Below are positions 56,012 through 64,000 of a stretch of DNA of 64,000 bases, in pieces. Below the pieces are notes generated by a model, which saw only the letters and a list, made by a program, of their open reading frames with translations, had not been told where the DNA came from and did not search any database. The stretch comes from Pseudomonas sp. Irchel s3h14 (GTDB lineage: Bacteria > Pseudomonadota > Gammaproteobacteria > Pseudomonadales > Pseudomonadaceae), in NCBI RefSeq assembly GCF_900187425.1, contig NZ_FYDJ01000007.1, positions 62,001 to 126,000 of the forward strand. Direction: 5' to 3'. The translations under genes and the position numbers were made by a program. The stretch's first letter is position 1, and the number at the start of each line of letters is the position of its first letter.

Positions 56012-56221
56012 TTAACGCCGATTACACAAATGGTCACCGACCTCGAACTTGACGATCTCGGCAGTCCCCGAACCTTCGAAGTGTCGGGACAGTTCTGCGA
56101 GGAACCACCCCAGGGCCGAGCGCCCACCCTGCAGGCGAAAAACCACGGTGCAGTACTCCTCGCAAGGTGAGTGGTGTGGTCGAATGGATGGCTGAACGAT
56201 GATGGGAAACTGATCCAACAT
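56012..56221 (-). CDS. small conserved protein between parA and parB
   Basis: 69 residues from ATG 56221, preceded by AGGAG at good spacing; the longer frame to 56269 lacks one. The sequence CTVVFRLQGGRSALGWFLAE looks folded. In ICEclc a small gene sits at this place. Function unknown. It lies 14 bp before parB. Confidence 0.68.
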   Translation of the reverse strand: MLDQFPIIVQPSIRPHHSPCEEYCTVVFRLQGGRSALGWFLAELSRHFEGSGTAEIVKFEVGDHLCNRR

Positions 56222-56306
56222 CAAAAGACTCCTTGCCAAACACAGTTGGCCTCGAGGTCGAACAAACAAAATGACTTGGCGAGAAATGCGGGCTTATCGA
56301 TTCGTC

Positions 56307-57149
56307 TCATCGAACCTTCGCGTATTTGCTTGCCGTAGAGATCGCTTCGCCCCATTCCGGAAACAACTCGATGGCCAGCGCTTGCATGGTTTCCAGCGCT
56401 GATGGCGAACGTCGTTCGCGTGACCGATGGGCCTCGATTCGGTGGATGGGTAGACCGAGTGAAGCGGCATTGAGATAAGCCACTCGGTCTGGAATTACGG
56501 TGTCTAGAACCAAGATGTTAGTAGCCCCAGCGAAGGTCTCGCGCAGACCACGGATGATCATTCGCGTGTCTACCCGGATGCTATTTACCTGGTTCAGCAG
56601 CAGTCGCAACGGTGGCGGTGTAATGCCCAGGTGACGGAACGGTTCGAGCTCACTCAGCAGCTTCAAGGTGCCGCGGCGCAGTTCGCGGGCGGCGAGCATT
56701 TCCGGCGTGATGGGAGAGAGGGCGAGATCGGATGCCAGGATGGCCATCTCCAGCAGCACGCTACGTGCGCCTTGGGTGTCGATCAACAGCAGGTCATAAC
56801 CGGGGCGAAATTTGTCCAGCAGATTGCGCAACCGTAATCGCCCGTCAGGGGCGTGCAGCAGTAATGCATCGAGCTGGCCTTGATCGTCGTTGGAGATGAT
56901 CAGGTCGAGCCCTGCGATCACAGTTTCGGAAATAATTTGCTCAGGTTCTGTTAAGTTGAGTGCAATGAGCTCGTACGCACCAGCGACAGCTTTCCGGCTC
57001 AAGGCGTAATAGCTGGAGAGGGTGGGTTGGCTATCCAGATCGAGCAGCAGCACGCGCAGGCCAGCATCCGCCAGAAGACCGCCGAGGTTGGCAGCTACCG
57101 TGGTTTTGCCTACCCCACCTTTGGTGGAAACCACCGATACCACGCGCAT
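56307..57149 (-). CDS. parA: ParA-type ATPase (Soj-like)
   Basis: 280 residues from ATG 57149 (GTG 57152 is an alternative). The deviant Walker A is KGGVGKTT near residues 10-17, Walker A' is LLDLDSQPT near 38, and the Walker B strand is LLLIDTQGA near 118. In PAPI-1 soj is essential for keeping the excised form. It lies 4 bp after the AlpA-like gene. Confidence 0.93.
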   Translation of the reverse strand: MRVVSVVSTKGGVGKTTVAANLGGLLADAGLRVLLLDLDSQPTLSSYYALSRKAVAGAYELIALNLTEPEQIISETVIAGLDLIISNDDQGQLDALLLHAPDGRLRLRNLLDKFRPGYDLLLIDTQGARSVLLEMAILASDLALSPITPEMLAARELRRGTLKLLSELEPFRHLGITPPPLRLLLNQVNSIRVDTRMIIRGLRETFAGATNILVLDTVIPDRVAYLNAASLGLPIHRIEAHRSRERRSPSALETMQALAIELFPEWGEAISTASKYAKVR

Positions 57150-57153
57150 CACA

Positions 57154-57384
57154 TCAGGCCTGCTGGCCTAAGCGCTCAGCGACCCACTGCTCAATTTCCA
57201 GCGAATCCCAACCGACCGCGCGCAGTCCAATACGTTTAGCTTGAGGGAATTTACCTTCTTTCATTAAGTTGTAGATATGCGCACGCTTGAAGCCGGTTTT
57301 CCGTTCCACCTCATCACGCCGCATGATGTGACGTTCGACCTGTGGTAGAGGTGCTTCAGCGATGGGAGAGGGTTGGATGGACAT
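57154..57384 (-). CDS. alpA: AlpA-family regulator
   Basis: 76 residues from the ATG at 57384, which has AGGA 9 bp upstream; the ATG nine bases earlier abuts that site. The MerR-like HTH reads MRRDEVERKTGFKRAHIYNL then GWDSLEIEQWV. AlpA proteins activate excision genes or replication. It leads the parA-parB operon; the 41-bp palindrome upstream is a candidate operator. Confidence 0.88.
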   Translation of the reverse strand: MSIQPSPIAEAPLPQVERHIMRRDEVERKTGFKRAHIYNLMKEGKFPQAKRIGLRAVGWDSLEIEQWVAERLGQQA

Positions 57385-57464
57385 GCTGGTCATTCCTGGC
57401 GTCGATTGGCGCGTGGTGGGAAGTGACCTGAATTCAATCCCAGAAAATTAGATTAGTCATTGCA

Positions 57465-57505
57465 TTGCAATCCACGGTATTGCATTGCAATACCGTGGAT
57501 TGCAA
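57465..57505. promoter_or_regulatory. 41-bp palindrome upstream of alpA-parA
   Basis: TTGCAATCCACGGTATTGCA (57465-57484), one central T, then its exact complement (57486-57505). TGCATTGCAAT repeats directly at 57461 and 57481. It lies about 80 bp upstream of alpA and fits an operator, a parS-like centromere or an att-proximal site. Confidence 0.65.
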
Positions 57506-57673
57506 GCAGGTCCTCATCTACGCTGCTCAGCCCTATGACGATCGCTTTTGGCAGCGCTATATTCATTGCCGAAGATGATCGTTGGGCTGCGCAGTATCAA
57601 TTATCATTTTCTAGTTAGCAGTTAACTGCTATATTGATTTTTTTGAATTATTTATAAAAATATGTGGGTGGAT

Positions 57674-58423
57674 TTAAGATTTAGGAAGGCTGCGTTTGGC
57701 TGCAGCAAAATTTGCATCCAATGTCCGTTTGCTTAAGCCAGGAACGCCATTATAATGTGCTGTTATTGAATCGACAATTGCAGCTTGACTGTCGAAAATT
57801 GAATGTCTTCTTCCTGATTGAGAGGAGCTGAGAATTGTTTCAATCAGTGCGCCTATAATCTTTAGAAGAGTTCCTTTGTTTTGGTCGTTGATTGGGCCGT
57901 TTATGTCAGTAAGTTTACGCAGGTTCTCCTCTTCTAGTTTAAGATTTGTGAGTTCTGTAATAAGTGACTCAATTGTATTTTTAGCGTTTTTCAACTCTGC
58001 CTCAAGTGCGTCTCTATCTGCGCGAAGAGTTAAATAGGTGCCAATGCTCATGGTTTTGTTGTCCTCCTTGGAGGGTCCAAACAAAAAAGTTGGACGCTGT
58101 TCAGGATAATAATGAAGCATCCATGATCTAAGATCAGTGTGCCTTATGGTCACTAGCTTGCAGTCGATAGGCGTCCCTGGCTCAACTGTTTTTCCTAGAA
58201 CACCATAAGGAAGTTCATGATTAATGATTGCATCAAGGATTTTTTCGGTATTAGCGTGTAGGCATGGCCAATGCGGAAAGACCGATGCGAGCGTCGAGGG
58301 AGAATATGAAGTTACTTTGAGTATGGCTGCCTCATGGGCCAAAAGGTTGCACCATCTGATTGCCGCATCAATAGGGCGATAAAATATTTTTGTTGTAGAG
58401 TCATAGGTGTTTGAGCTATACAC
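57674..58423 (-). CDS. AT-rich gene of unknown function near ICE end
   Basis: 249 residues. It has a helical N-terminal half, a coiled coil near 130-170 (DALEAELKNAKNTIESLITE) and a C-terminal GLSKRTLDANFAAAKRSL that looks DNA- or partner-binding. The base composition is clearly lower in G+C than in the flanking genes, so it was probably acquired separately. No family recognised. It stands at the supposed end of the ICE. Confidence 0.65.
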   Translation of the reverse strand: MYSSNTYDSTTKIFYRPIDAAIRWCNLLAHEAAILKVTSYSPSTLASVFPHWPCLHANTEKILDAIINHELPYGVLGKTVEPGTPIDCKLVTIRHTDLRSWMLHYYPEQRPTFLFGPSKEDNKTMSIGTYLTLRADRDALEAELKNAKNTIESLITELTNLKLEEENLRKLTDINGPINDQNKGTLLKIIGALIETILSSSQSGRRHSIFDSQAAIVDSITAHYNGVPGLSKRTLDANFAAAKRSLPKS

Positions 58424-58714
58424 AGCGCGACCTCATGTCTTTAAGAGAAGTCGCCAAGTATCTAGCTGGTTAGATTGGTAACTATGGTGTCTAGGCAGCG
58501 ACTGTCCGTATTTATTTCTGTTTTTTACAAGAAGTAATATCCTGATGGTCAGTTTTATTGTATATGGCTATAAAAGACTCTGGAGTGAGTAGATTTACAT
58601 CCGTTCTTATAAATTTTCATTATTCAATGGTGGCTTCTCAGTTTCTTTAAAGTCTGGCGTAAAGTCTTGGAGTGACGTGACGGGCGCGCCTCATCACTCC
58701 GTCTAAGAAAGGTT

Positions 58715-58770
58715 GATTGAGGGGGCTTGCTGGACCACGCAGTGACATACCATGCACTATGAAGAAACAT
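58715..58770 (-). pseudogene. remnant of Rieske oxygenase N-terminus
   Basis: The minus strand from 58770 reads MFLHSAWYVTAWSSKPP...FLRR, matching the start MLLRNAWYVAAWSSEVP...LLAR of the intact oxygenase at 60181. The similarity fades after about 20 codons. It is a decayed copy in inverted orientation to the intact gene. Confidence 0.6.
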
Positions 58771-58877
58771 AAAATGAACCCGTGATTGTATTGTCATTGA
58801 TCTTGGGAGCGGCTTTTCAGAAAGTAACAATAGAGGCTGATCATTCAAGTGCCAATATCATATAATTAATACGAATA

Positions 58878-58960
58878 ATGCATGATATTCATGAAAAAGA
58901 ATTTGACCCAAATGTACCGCTTGTCTTCGTGCTTGTTCCCACTCTCAATATCGGTGCTGC
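58878..58960 (+). pseudogene. remnant of LysR-type regulator N-terminus
   Basis: From ATG 58878 the plus strand reads MHDIHEKEFDPNVPLVFVLV, which parallels MHTIHGKKFDLNLLLAFDAL of the intact LysR at 60080. After about 25 codons it loses similarity. With the oxygenase remnant it forms a divergent promoter pair that mirrors the intact one. The frame stays open to 59333, but only as a shadow of the intact LysR gene. Confidence 0.6.
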
Positions 58961-59165
58961 AAAGGCACAAGGAACAATTGCTGGGCTGTGTAAGCAACGT
59001 CCCGGTCACGCCGCGTGGGACACTAAAACTGAGCGTGCCGGTATGAATTGTGAATACCTTCGTCGTCCACATGTGCTGGATTTCATCAGCGTTATCCCGA
59101 GGTTCGCCCAGGGATTGAAATCGAATAGTGACGGGATGATCTTTCTTGCGCGAACACCGTGCCCT

Positions 59166-60080
59166 TCAGCTCATATATCGGTCGAAAAGAAGCTTGACCA
59201 ACTGACGCAGCCATATATTCCCGGGGTCATGGTGATAGCGCGGGTGCCAATACTGTCGCAGGTGCAAGCTGGGGGACTTGATCGGGGTTTTTATCACCTT
59301 GATCGCGTTGTAGCGCAGGAAGGTTTTCCCTAATTCACTCGGGACGGTAGCAATTAAATTCGGGTTTTTCTCCAATATCATCGGGACCGTGATGAAGTGC
59401 GGGGTCGTCAGGTAAATCTCTCTGCGATGACCCAACTCATCGATGAACTGGTCGTAGCGGGTACTTCTATCTGACAGGACGACGGAAACATGCTTCATGC
59501 CCAGGAACTGTTCAAGGCTTACTTCGTCGCCAGGGTAGGTGCTGCTGACGATGGTGCAAAAAGAGTGCATGAACAGCTCTTGTTGAAAAAGGTTCGGGTC
59601 CTGAATGTAATGGGATCCGATGGCCAGATCCGTATCACCTCGCTCCAGTGAATTCGCAATGTGCTCGGTGGGGAGTTGCGATGTCCGTATTCGGCAATGG
59701 GGGGCCACTTCCTGAAGTTCCTCAATCAGCCGGGGCAAAAAAACCAACTCACCCATATCCGTCATGCAAAGGCTAAAGACCCTGGTGGATGTCATAGGGT
59801 CGAAACTGGCCTGCGCCAACAGCTTGTGCTGTACGGCGGATACGATCTCCAGAACTGAATCCCCCATCTTCTCGGCGAAAGGCGTCGGCTTCATCGAATC
59901 GCCAATACGGACGAAGAGGGGGTCTTCATAGAACTCCCGTAGACGTCGTAGTGCATGGCTCATGGCGCTTTGCGTCAAGCCAAGATGCTCCGCCGCCCGA
60001 GATACGTTGCGCTCTCGCAGAAGCGCATCGAACGCGAGTAGCAGGTTCAAATCGAATTTCTTGCCATGAATGGTATGCAT
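59166..60080 (-). CDS. LysR-type regulator (NahR/NodD-like) of the catabolic cluster
   Basis: 304 residues from ATG 60080; a longer frame to 60098 is possible. The HTH is DALLRERNVSRAAEHLGLTQ and SAMSHALRRLREFY. The remaining ~220 residues are a periplasmic-binding-protein-like effector domain. It is divergent from the Rieske oxygenase with about 100 bp between, the usual layout for a LysR activator of aromatic degradation. The effector is probably the substrate or an intermediate of the pathway. Confidence 0.9.
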   Translation of the reverse strand: MHTIHGKKFDLNLLLAFDALLRERNVSRAAEHLGLTQSAMSHALRRLREFYEDPLFVRIGDSMKPTPFAEKMGDSVLEIVSAVQHKLLAQASFDPMTSTRVFSLCMTDMGELVFLPRLIEELQEVAPHCRIRTSQLPTEHIANSLERGDTDLAIGSHYIQDPNLFQQELFMHSFCTIVSSTYPGDEVSLEQFLGMKHVSVVLSDRSTRYDQFIDELGHRREIYLTTPHFITVPMILEKNPNLIATVPSELGKTFLRYNAIKVIKTPIKSPSLHLRQYWHPRYHHDPGNIWLRQLVKLLFDRYMS

Positions 60081-60119
60081 GATCTGTATTAGCTCCATGA
60101 TCTATGCGCATACATGATC
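60078..60119. promoter_or_regulatory. LysR-operator candidate, three CATGATC repeats
   Basis: CATGATC occurs at 60078, 60096 and 60113, spaced 18 and 17 bp. The last two enclose the palindromic core TATGCGCATA. This spacing suits tetrameric LysR binding. It overlaps the LysR start and lies 60-100 bp upstream of the oxygenase gene. Confidence 0.5.
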
Positions 60120-60180
60120 CGCCTCTAGCATGGCATCAGCAAGTGCAGAAAAAACAAAAACAAGAAATGAGGGCAACGTG

Positions 60181-61233
60181 ATGCTTCTTCGTAATGCTTG
60201 GTATGTGGCCGCCTGGTCGAGTGAAGTTCCGGTCGACGAGCTTCTCGCAAGAACGATTCTTAATGTGCCTGTAGTGCTTTGGCGTGATACCACTGGAGCG
60301 GTGGTAGCCTTTGAGGACCGTTGCTGTCACCGCGGTGCTCCCCTGTCGAAGGGGCGCCTGGAGGGCGATCAGCTTCGCTGTATGTACCATGGCCTTCTGT
60401 TTGATACAGCCGGGCAATGTGTCGAGATACCTGGACAAGAACGCATTCCTCCGCAAGCGAAGGTGCGCACGTTTCCCGTCGTGGAGAAACATAAGTGGAT
60501 TTGGATCTGGGTGGGTGATGCCGGCCTGGCGGACCCGTCCCAGATTCCCGATACCCATTGGCTGGATGATCCTCAGTGGAGAAGTCTGGAGGGTTATACC
60601 TATTACACCACCAACTATCTCCTGATCGCTGACAACCTGCTCGACCTCGCCCATTTGCCCTACGTTCATCCGAACACGCTGGGTGGTGATGAGGCTTATG
60701 CGGCCTGCATACCTCAGGTCGAAAAGCTGGAAAACGGTGTTCGGGTGACACGTTGGGGCGAAGGCATCAAACCGGCGCCTTTTGTGCAGAAGATCAAGAA
60801 TTATCCGGGACCGGTCGATCGTTGGAATATCTATGATTTCCTGTTACCCAGCATCTTCCTGATGGATTCAGGTATGCAGCCCTGTGGGCACAACGCCAAG
60901 GAGGGGAATCGAGTCAATGCCGCGGAGTTTCGTAGCACTCAGGCGCTCACGCCAGAGACAGACGAATCCACCCATTACTTCTTTTCGCAGCCTCACAACT
61001 TCGCCATTGACGATCCAGCTGTGACGCAGGCGATTCATAACCAAGTCATCACGGCATTTGAAGAAGACAGCGACATGATTCATGCGCAAGACCGTATGTT
61101 GAAGCTGACTTCCGATTTCAAAATGATCCCGATCGGAGCGGATGCGGCCCTTTCGTACTTCCGATGGCTGGTAGCGAAGGCTTACAAGGCTGAGCAGGCG
61201 GCGAGTAATCCCGTCAAAATCCAGGAGGCCTGA
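60181..61233 (+). CDS. Rieske oxygenase, VanA-like O-demethylase/monooxygenase subunit
   Basis: 350 residues from ATG 60181 (GAGGG 7 bp upstream); an earlier in-frame start at 60130 has none. The Rieske [2Fe-2S] ligands are Cys-x-His in CCHRGAP (near 48) and CMYHGL (near 68). The mononuclear iron motif is DNLLDLAHLPYVHP near 160. Length and layout match VanA and dicamba-type monooxygenases. It would remove a methyl group or hydroxylate an aromatic compound with the reductase next to it. The substrate cannot be read from sequence. Confidence 0.88.
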   Translation: MLLRNAWYVAAWSSEVPVDELLARTILNVPVVLWRDTTGAVVAFEDRCCHRGAPLSKGRLEGDQLRCMYHGLLFDTAGQCVEIPGQERIPPQAKVRTFPVVEKHKWIWIWVGDAGLADPSQIPDTHWLDDPQWRSLEGYTYYTTNYLLIADNLLDLAHLPYVHPNTLGGDEAYAACIPQVEKLENGVRVTRWGEGIKPAPFVQKIKNYPGPVDRWNIYDFLLPSIFLMDSGMQPCGHNAKEGNRVNAAEFRSTQALTPETDESTHYFFSQPHNFAIDDPAVTQAIHNQVITAFEEDSDMIHAQDRMLKLTSDFKMIPIGADAALSYFRWLVAKAYKAEQAASNPVKIQEA

Positions 61234-61235
61234 AA

Positions 61236-62192
61236 ATGAGCGACTGGAACCGCGTTCGAGTGAAGGCGATTGTGCGGGCTGCGGACTCCATCCTGGATAT
61301 CCACTTGCTGGCCGAAGATGGTCAACCGCTGCCTGTGGCCGAGGCCGGCTCGCACATCGACGTGCGCCTGCCAAATGGCTTGATCAGGCAGTACTCCATT
61401 CACCGATACGACCCCGTGGACGCAAGCTACTCGATCGGAGTCGGCTTGTCTGAACCGTCACGTGGTGGCTCAGCATTTATTCATATCCAACTGCGAGTTG
61501 GCGACGTGCTGGAAATCGGCGCGGTTCGGAATAACTTCCCACTGGAACGAGACGCAAGTGCTTACTTGTTCATTGCTGGTGGTATCGGCATTACGCCGAT
61601 TCTCAGCATGATTCGCTGGTGCGACGTGAATGACAAACCGTGGCAACTTCTTTACTGCGTTCGCTCGCGATCCCGAGCTGCTTACATCGAGCACCTGCCC
61701 CGTGGCGGAAAACTGGTGTTTCACTCGGATGAAGAAAACTCCGGCCGCCCCGACCTGCAGACGTTCATTCGCCAGGCAGGCCCTACGGACCACCTTTATT
61801 GCTGTGGGCCTGCGCCACTCATGGACGCGGTACGGGGTATCGCACAGGCGTACCTGCCTTCCGGACAGGTGCACTTCGAGTTGTTCAGCGCGCCGCAGTC
61901 GAGTGCTTCTGAAAAGCCACAGGACAGTAGCTTCGTAGTGGAGCTTGCCCGCAGCGGCATGGAACTTACCGTACCTGCCGATACCAGCCTCCTCGATGCG
62001 CTCGAAGGGGCTGGGATAATGGTGCCTTACTCTTGTCGGGAGGGGCTTTGCCGTACCTGTGAATGCCAAGTATTAGCCGGTGAGGTTGATCACCGGGACT
62101 ATGTCCTCAGCGATGAAGAGCGTGCATCCAATACGGTCATTCTGCAGTGTGTTTCCCGTGCCAAGTCCGCAAGACTGGTGCTCGATCTCTGA
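61236..62192 (+). CDS. VanB-like oxygenase reductase
   Basis: 318 residues, GGAGG upstream, 2 bp after the oxygenase stop. FMN domain with RQYSIHR (near 50), NAD-binding FIAGGIGITPILSMIRW (near 110), and a C-terminal plant-type [2Fe-2S] ferredoxin domain with CREGLCRTCEC and the fourth Cys in ILQCVSR. It feeds electrons from NAD(P)H to the Rieske oxygenase. Confidence 0.9.
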   Translation: MSDWNRVRVKAIVRAADSILDIHLLAEDGQPLPVAEAGSHIDVRLPNGLIRQYSIHRYDPVDASYSIGVGLSEPSRGGSAFIHIQLRVGDVLEIGAVRNNFPLERDASAYLFIAGGIGITPILSMIRWCDVNDKPWQLLYCVRSRSRAAYIEHLPRGGKLVFHSDEENSGRPDLQTFIRQAGPTDHLYCCGPAPLMDAVRGIAQAYLPSGQVHFELFSAPQSSASEKPQDSSFVVELARSGMELTVPADTSLLDALEGAGIMVPYSCREGLCRTCECQVLAGEVDHRDYVLSDEERASNTVILQCVSRAKSARLVLDL

Positions 62193-62228
62193 CTTGCACT
62201 GGATTCACGCCGTGTCCTGGAGGCAATG

Positions 62229-63128
62229 ATGAGTCGTTTCGAACTGAACGCTATTCGTGGCGAGCTTCTTTCTCGTAGAGAAAACCCTCCTGGGTCGTTG
62301 CAGAACGCCCGGGTTGGGTTCGACCAATTGTGCAAGCGTTTTTTGCCGCCGCCTGGTTGCAACTCTGCGGCTTCGACACTCGGTGGCGTGCTTGTACGGA
62401 CGTTAACCTACCTGGCATCCCGGCGCTCGTTGCTCTATGTCCACGGCGGTGGATTTATGGTGGGCAGCGCTGAAGGTTTTGAGGGGGTCGCCGGCACGCT
62501 GGCTTCTGGTACGTCCGCTACGGCTTATGTGGTCGATTATCGACTAACGCCTGAACATGCTTATCCGGCTGCACAGCAAGACGTCCTGACTGCCTACGCG
62601 GCGTTGCTCGCAAGCAGTGAAAAGGCGAGCGATATCGTGTTGGCGGGGGACTCGGCGGGAGGTCAGCTCATCATGGCTGCTCTGATTCAGGCCCGAGGCA
62701 TGGGAATGGAAATGCCAGGTTGTGTCGTACTGTTTTCTCCCTGGGTGGATCTTGCCCTCACCGCAGAGAGCATCCATAGCAAGGCAGGCGTGGACTGTTT
62801 CCTCACACCTTCGAAGCTGCAAGCCTGCGCTAACGCCTATCTGGGACAACATGCTGAGGCTGCTTCTTTCATCCTGGACGCTGACCTGGAAGGTTTGCCG
62901 CCGTTGATGATTCAAGTGGGGGAGTCTGAAATCCTGTTGGACGACGCGGTACGCCTGGCGCGAAATGCGGGATCGGCGGGCGTGGAAACCAGGCTGGAGG
63001 TATGGCCGGGAATGTTTCACGTCTGGCAGGCGTATGCGCCGGTTCTCTCTGAGGGGCGTGAGGCGCTCGCTTCTGCCACCGATTTCATAAATAGGGTGCT
63101 GGCACGGGAAAAAGTCGTTGATACCTGA
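62229..63128 (+). CDS. HSL-family alpha/beta-hydrolase (esterase)
   Basis: 299 residues from ATG 62229 (GGAGG 5 bp upstream). The oxyanion motif is HGGGFMVGS (near 75) and the nucleophile motif GDSAGG (near 143, Ser). A late Asp and His (GMFHVWQ, near 262) complete the triad. Members hydrolyse small esters, so it may release the phenolic or aromatic substrate for the oxygenase. It follows the reductase by 36 bp and is probably in the same operon. Confidence 0.88.
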   Translation: MSRFELNAIRGELLSRRENPPGSLQNARVGFDQLCKRFLPPPGCNSAASTLGGVLVRTLTYLASRRSLLYVHGGGFMVGSAEGFEGVAGTLASGTSATAYVVDYRLTPEHAYPAAQQDVLTAYAALLASSEKASDIVLAGDSAGGQLIMAALIQARGMGMEMPGCVVLFSPWVDLALTAESIHSKAGVDCFLTPSKLQACANAYLGQHAEAASFILDADLEGLPPLMIQVGESEILLDDAVRLARNAGSAGVETRLEVWPGMFHVWQAYAPVLSEGREALASATDFINRVLAREKVVDT

Positions 63129-63481
63129 TGGCTGTGGCAGGCATCGGCGTTATTGCGATACCGCGAGCACCTCACGACGCGCTTGATTGCCGTTTCAAAT
63201 CACTGGATCAGCATCCGCCTCTGCGACCTCGTTCCGGTGTGTGAGCCCAGGCATTACCTGCATTTTCTTGGCAAAACAGATCACGAAAAAAGATGCGAAG
63301 CCATGCTTGACATACACCTCTCCTAGCAGTAAATATACGATACGTCCCGTATCAAAACTGGAGTGCGATATTGCTGCTACCACAGAGGTTTTGTGGGCGC
63401 TGCCGTTGGAAGGGAGCTTAAGCAAGGAGCGTTTTTCGATTTTTCAGCGAAACCTAATACAAAAACAATAGAGGTTCGTAT
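63129..63481. other. intergenic region before the DUF1302 gene
   Basis: About 350 bp without a convincing gene. GAGG lies just before the ATG at 63482. No clear terminator or palindrome was found. A separate promoter for the DUF1302 gene may lie here. Confidence 0.45.
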
Positions 63482-64000
63482 ATGCGTCTACTCAAATGTG
63501 CCGTGCCTGCATATTCGATGCTTTCCTGTCGGTCGCATTTTGTTTCGTGCGTGATGACAGGTAGTGCATTGAGTCTGCTCTCACTGAGTGCCAGTGCCTT
63601 CCAATTCAATATGAGCGATAGCGACTACAGTGTTCGCTGGGATAACACGCTGAAATACAGTTCCGCCTGGCGCCTAAAGGACCAGAGCAGCAAACTCACC
63701 AAAGGCCAAACCGCCCTTAACCAGGACGATGGCGATCGAAACTTTGACAAGGGACTGATTTCCAATCGGCTCGACATCCTTTCCGAGATGGATATCAGTT
63801 ATCGCAACTTTGGAGCCCGTGTCAGCGGCGCCGCCTGGTTCGATACCGAATATCAAAAAGACACTGACAATGATGACCCGGCCCGGGCCAACCAGCGTTC
63901 GGTCGCCTTCGACGAGTTCACTGACGACACCCGGCACCTGCACGGCGGCGACGCCGAGCTGCTGGACGCGTTTGTCTACTGGAACGGCGAGTTGGCGGAC
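63482..64000 (+). CDS. DUF1302 family outer-membrane-like protein, cut by window edge
   Basis: The frame is open from ATG 63482 to the right edge (173 residues visible). A long signal peptide (about 39 residues, ending LSLSASAFQFN) is followed by the family pattern YSVRWDNTLKYSSAWRL, NQDDGDRNFDKGLISNRLD and SGAAWFDTEY. DUF1302 proteins are porin-like and, with DUF1329, accompany catabolic genes for hydrophobic compounds in Pseudomonas. It probably helps uptake or export in this pathway. Confidence 0.85.
   Translation, partial: MRLLKCAVPAYSMLSCRSHFVSCVMTGSALSLLSLSASAFQFNMSDSDYSVRWDNTLKYSSAWRLKDQSSKLTKGQTALNQDDGDRNFDKGLISNRLDILSEMDISYRNFGARVSGAAWFDTEYQKDTDNDDPARANQRSVAFDEFTDDTRHLHGGDAELLDAFVYWNGELAD

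Noticed and set aside
57400..58900. tRNA gene and att site at the right end of the ICE
   Set aside because: I looked for the T-arm pattern and a 3'-end repeat and saw none, so the boundary cannot be fixed from this window.
58961..59333. Continuation of the LysR-remnant frame as a 151-residue protein
   Set aside because: The later part runs antisense to the 3' end of the intact LysR gene and shows no protein-like pattern of its own.

Overview
The window looks like part of a Pseudomonas chromosome (fluorescens/putida type) carrying most of an integrative and conjugative element (ICE) of the PFGI-1 / ICEclc / PAPI-1 class. The evidence is an almost complete, colinear set of PFGI-1-class conjugation genes, a Pseudomonas-specific MvaT-type nucleoid protein, and Pseudomonas-style neighbours (VanAB-like genes, DUF1302). 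No integrase, tRNA gene or certain att site is visible. The int end probably lies left of base 1, and the par end lies at about 57.4-58.7 kb.

1-21.1 kb is accessory cargo, a dense defence island beside the relaxase gene. From left to right it holds: an unrecognised truncated gene; an AVAST type 1-like operon (MBL hydrolase, protease-STAND ATPase of 1941 aa, small third gene); an unknown gene; a Gabija-like pair (OLD/TOPRIM nuclease and compact UvrD helicase); a PIN-like protein next to a HEPN-like/zinc-ribbon protein; a caspase-like protease; and an ABC-3C operon (DUF4297-like nuclease, middle component, DUF3732-type SMC ATPase).

21.1-45 kb is the conjugation module, mostly on the minus strand: MobH relaxase, ArdC-type antirestriction protein, TraG-N/TraU/TIGR03755 mating-pair proteins, VirB4-type ATPase, the envelope proteins TIGR03744-03759, the TraD coupling protein, a lytic transglycosylase and PilL. 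Plus-strand insertions in it include MvaT, a QslA-like gene and DUF3742.

45-57.4 kb is the maintenance module: small ICE proteins (one frameshifted), RadC, STY4534, topoisomerase III, SSB, DUF3158, PFL_4669, STY4528 replication protein, DUF2857, ParB, ParA and AlpA. Its intergenic regions are rich in palindromes. A ~140-bp element with paired covarying stems occurs twice (24.9 and 47.6 kb), upstream of the ardC and STY4534 gene clusters. It is the best candidate for an undescribed regulatory RNA, oriT or single-strand DNA structure.

57.5-64 kb holds an AT-rich unknown gene, decayed inverted copies of the starts of a LysR gene and a Rieske oxygenase gene, and then the intact LysR / VanA-like / VanB-like / esterase / DUF1302 catabolic cluster, which runs off the right edge.
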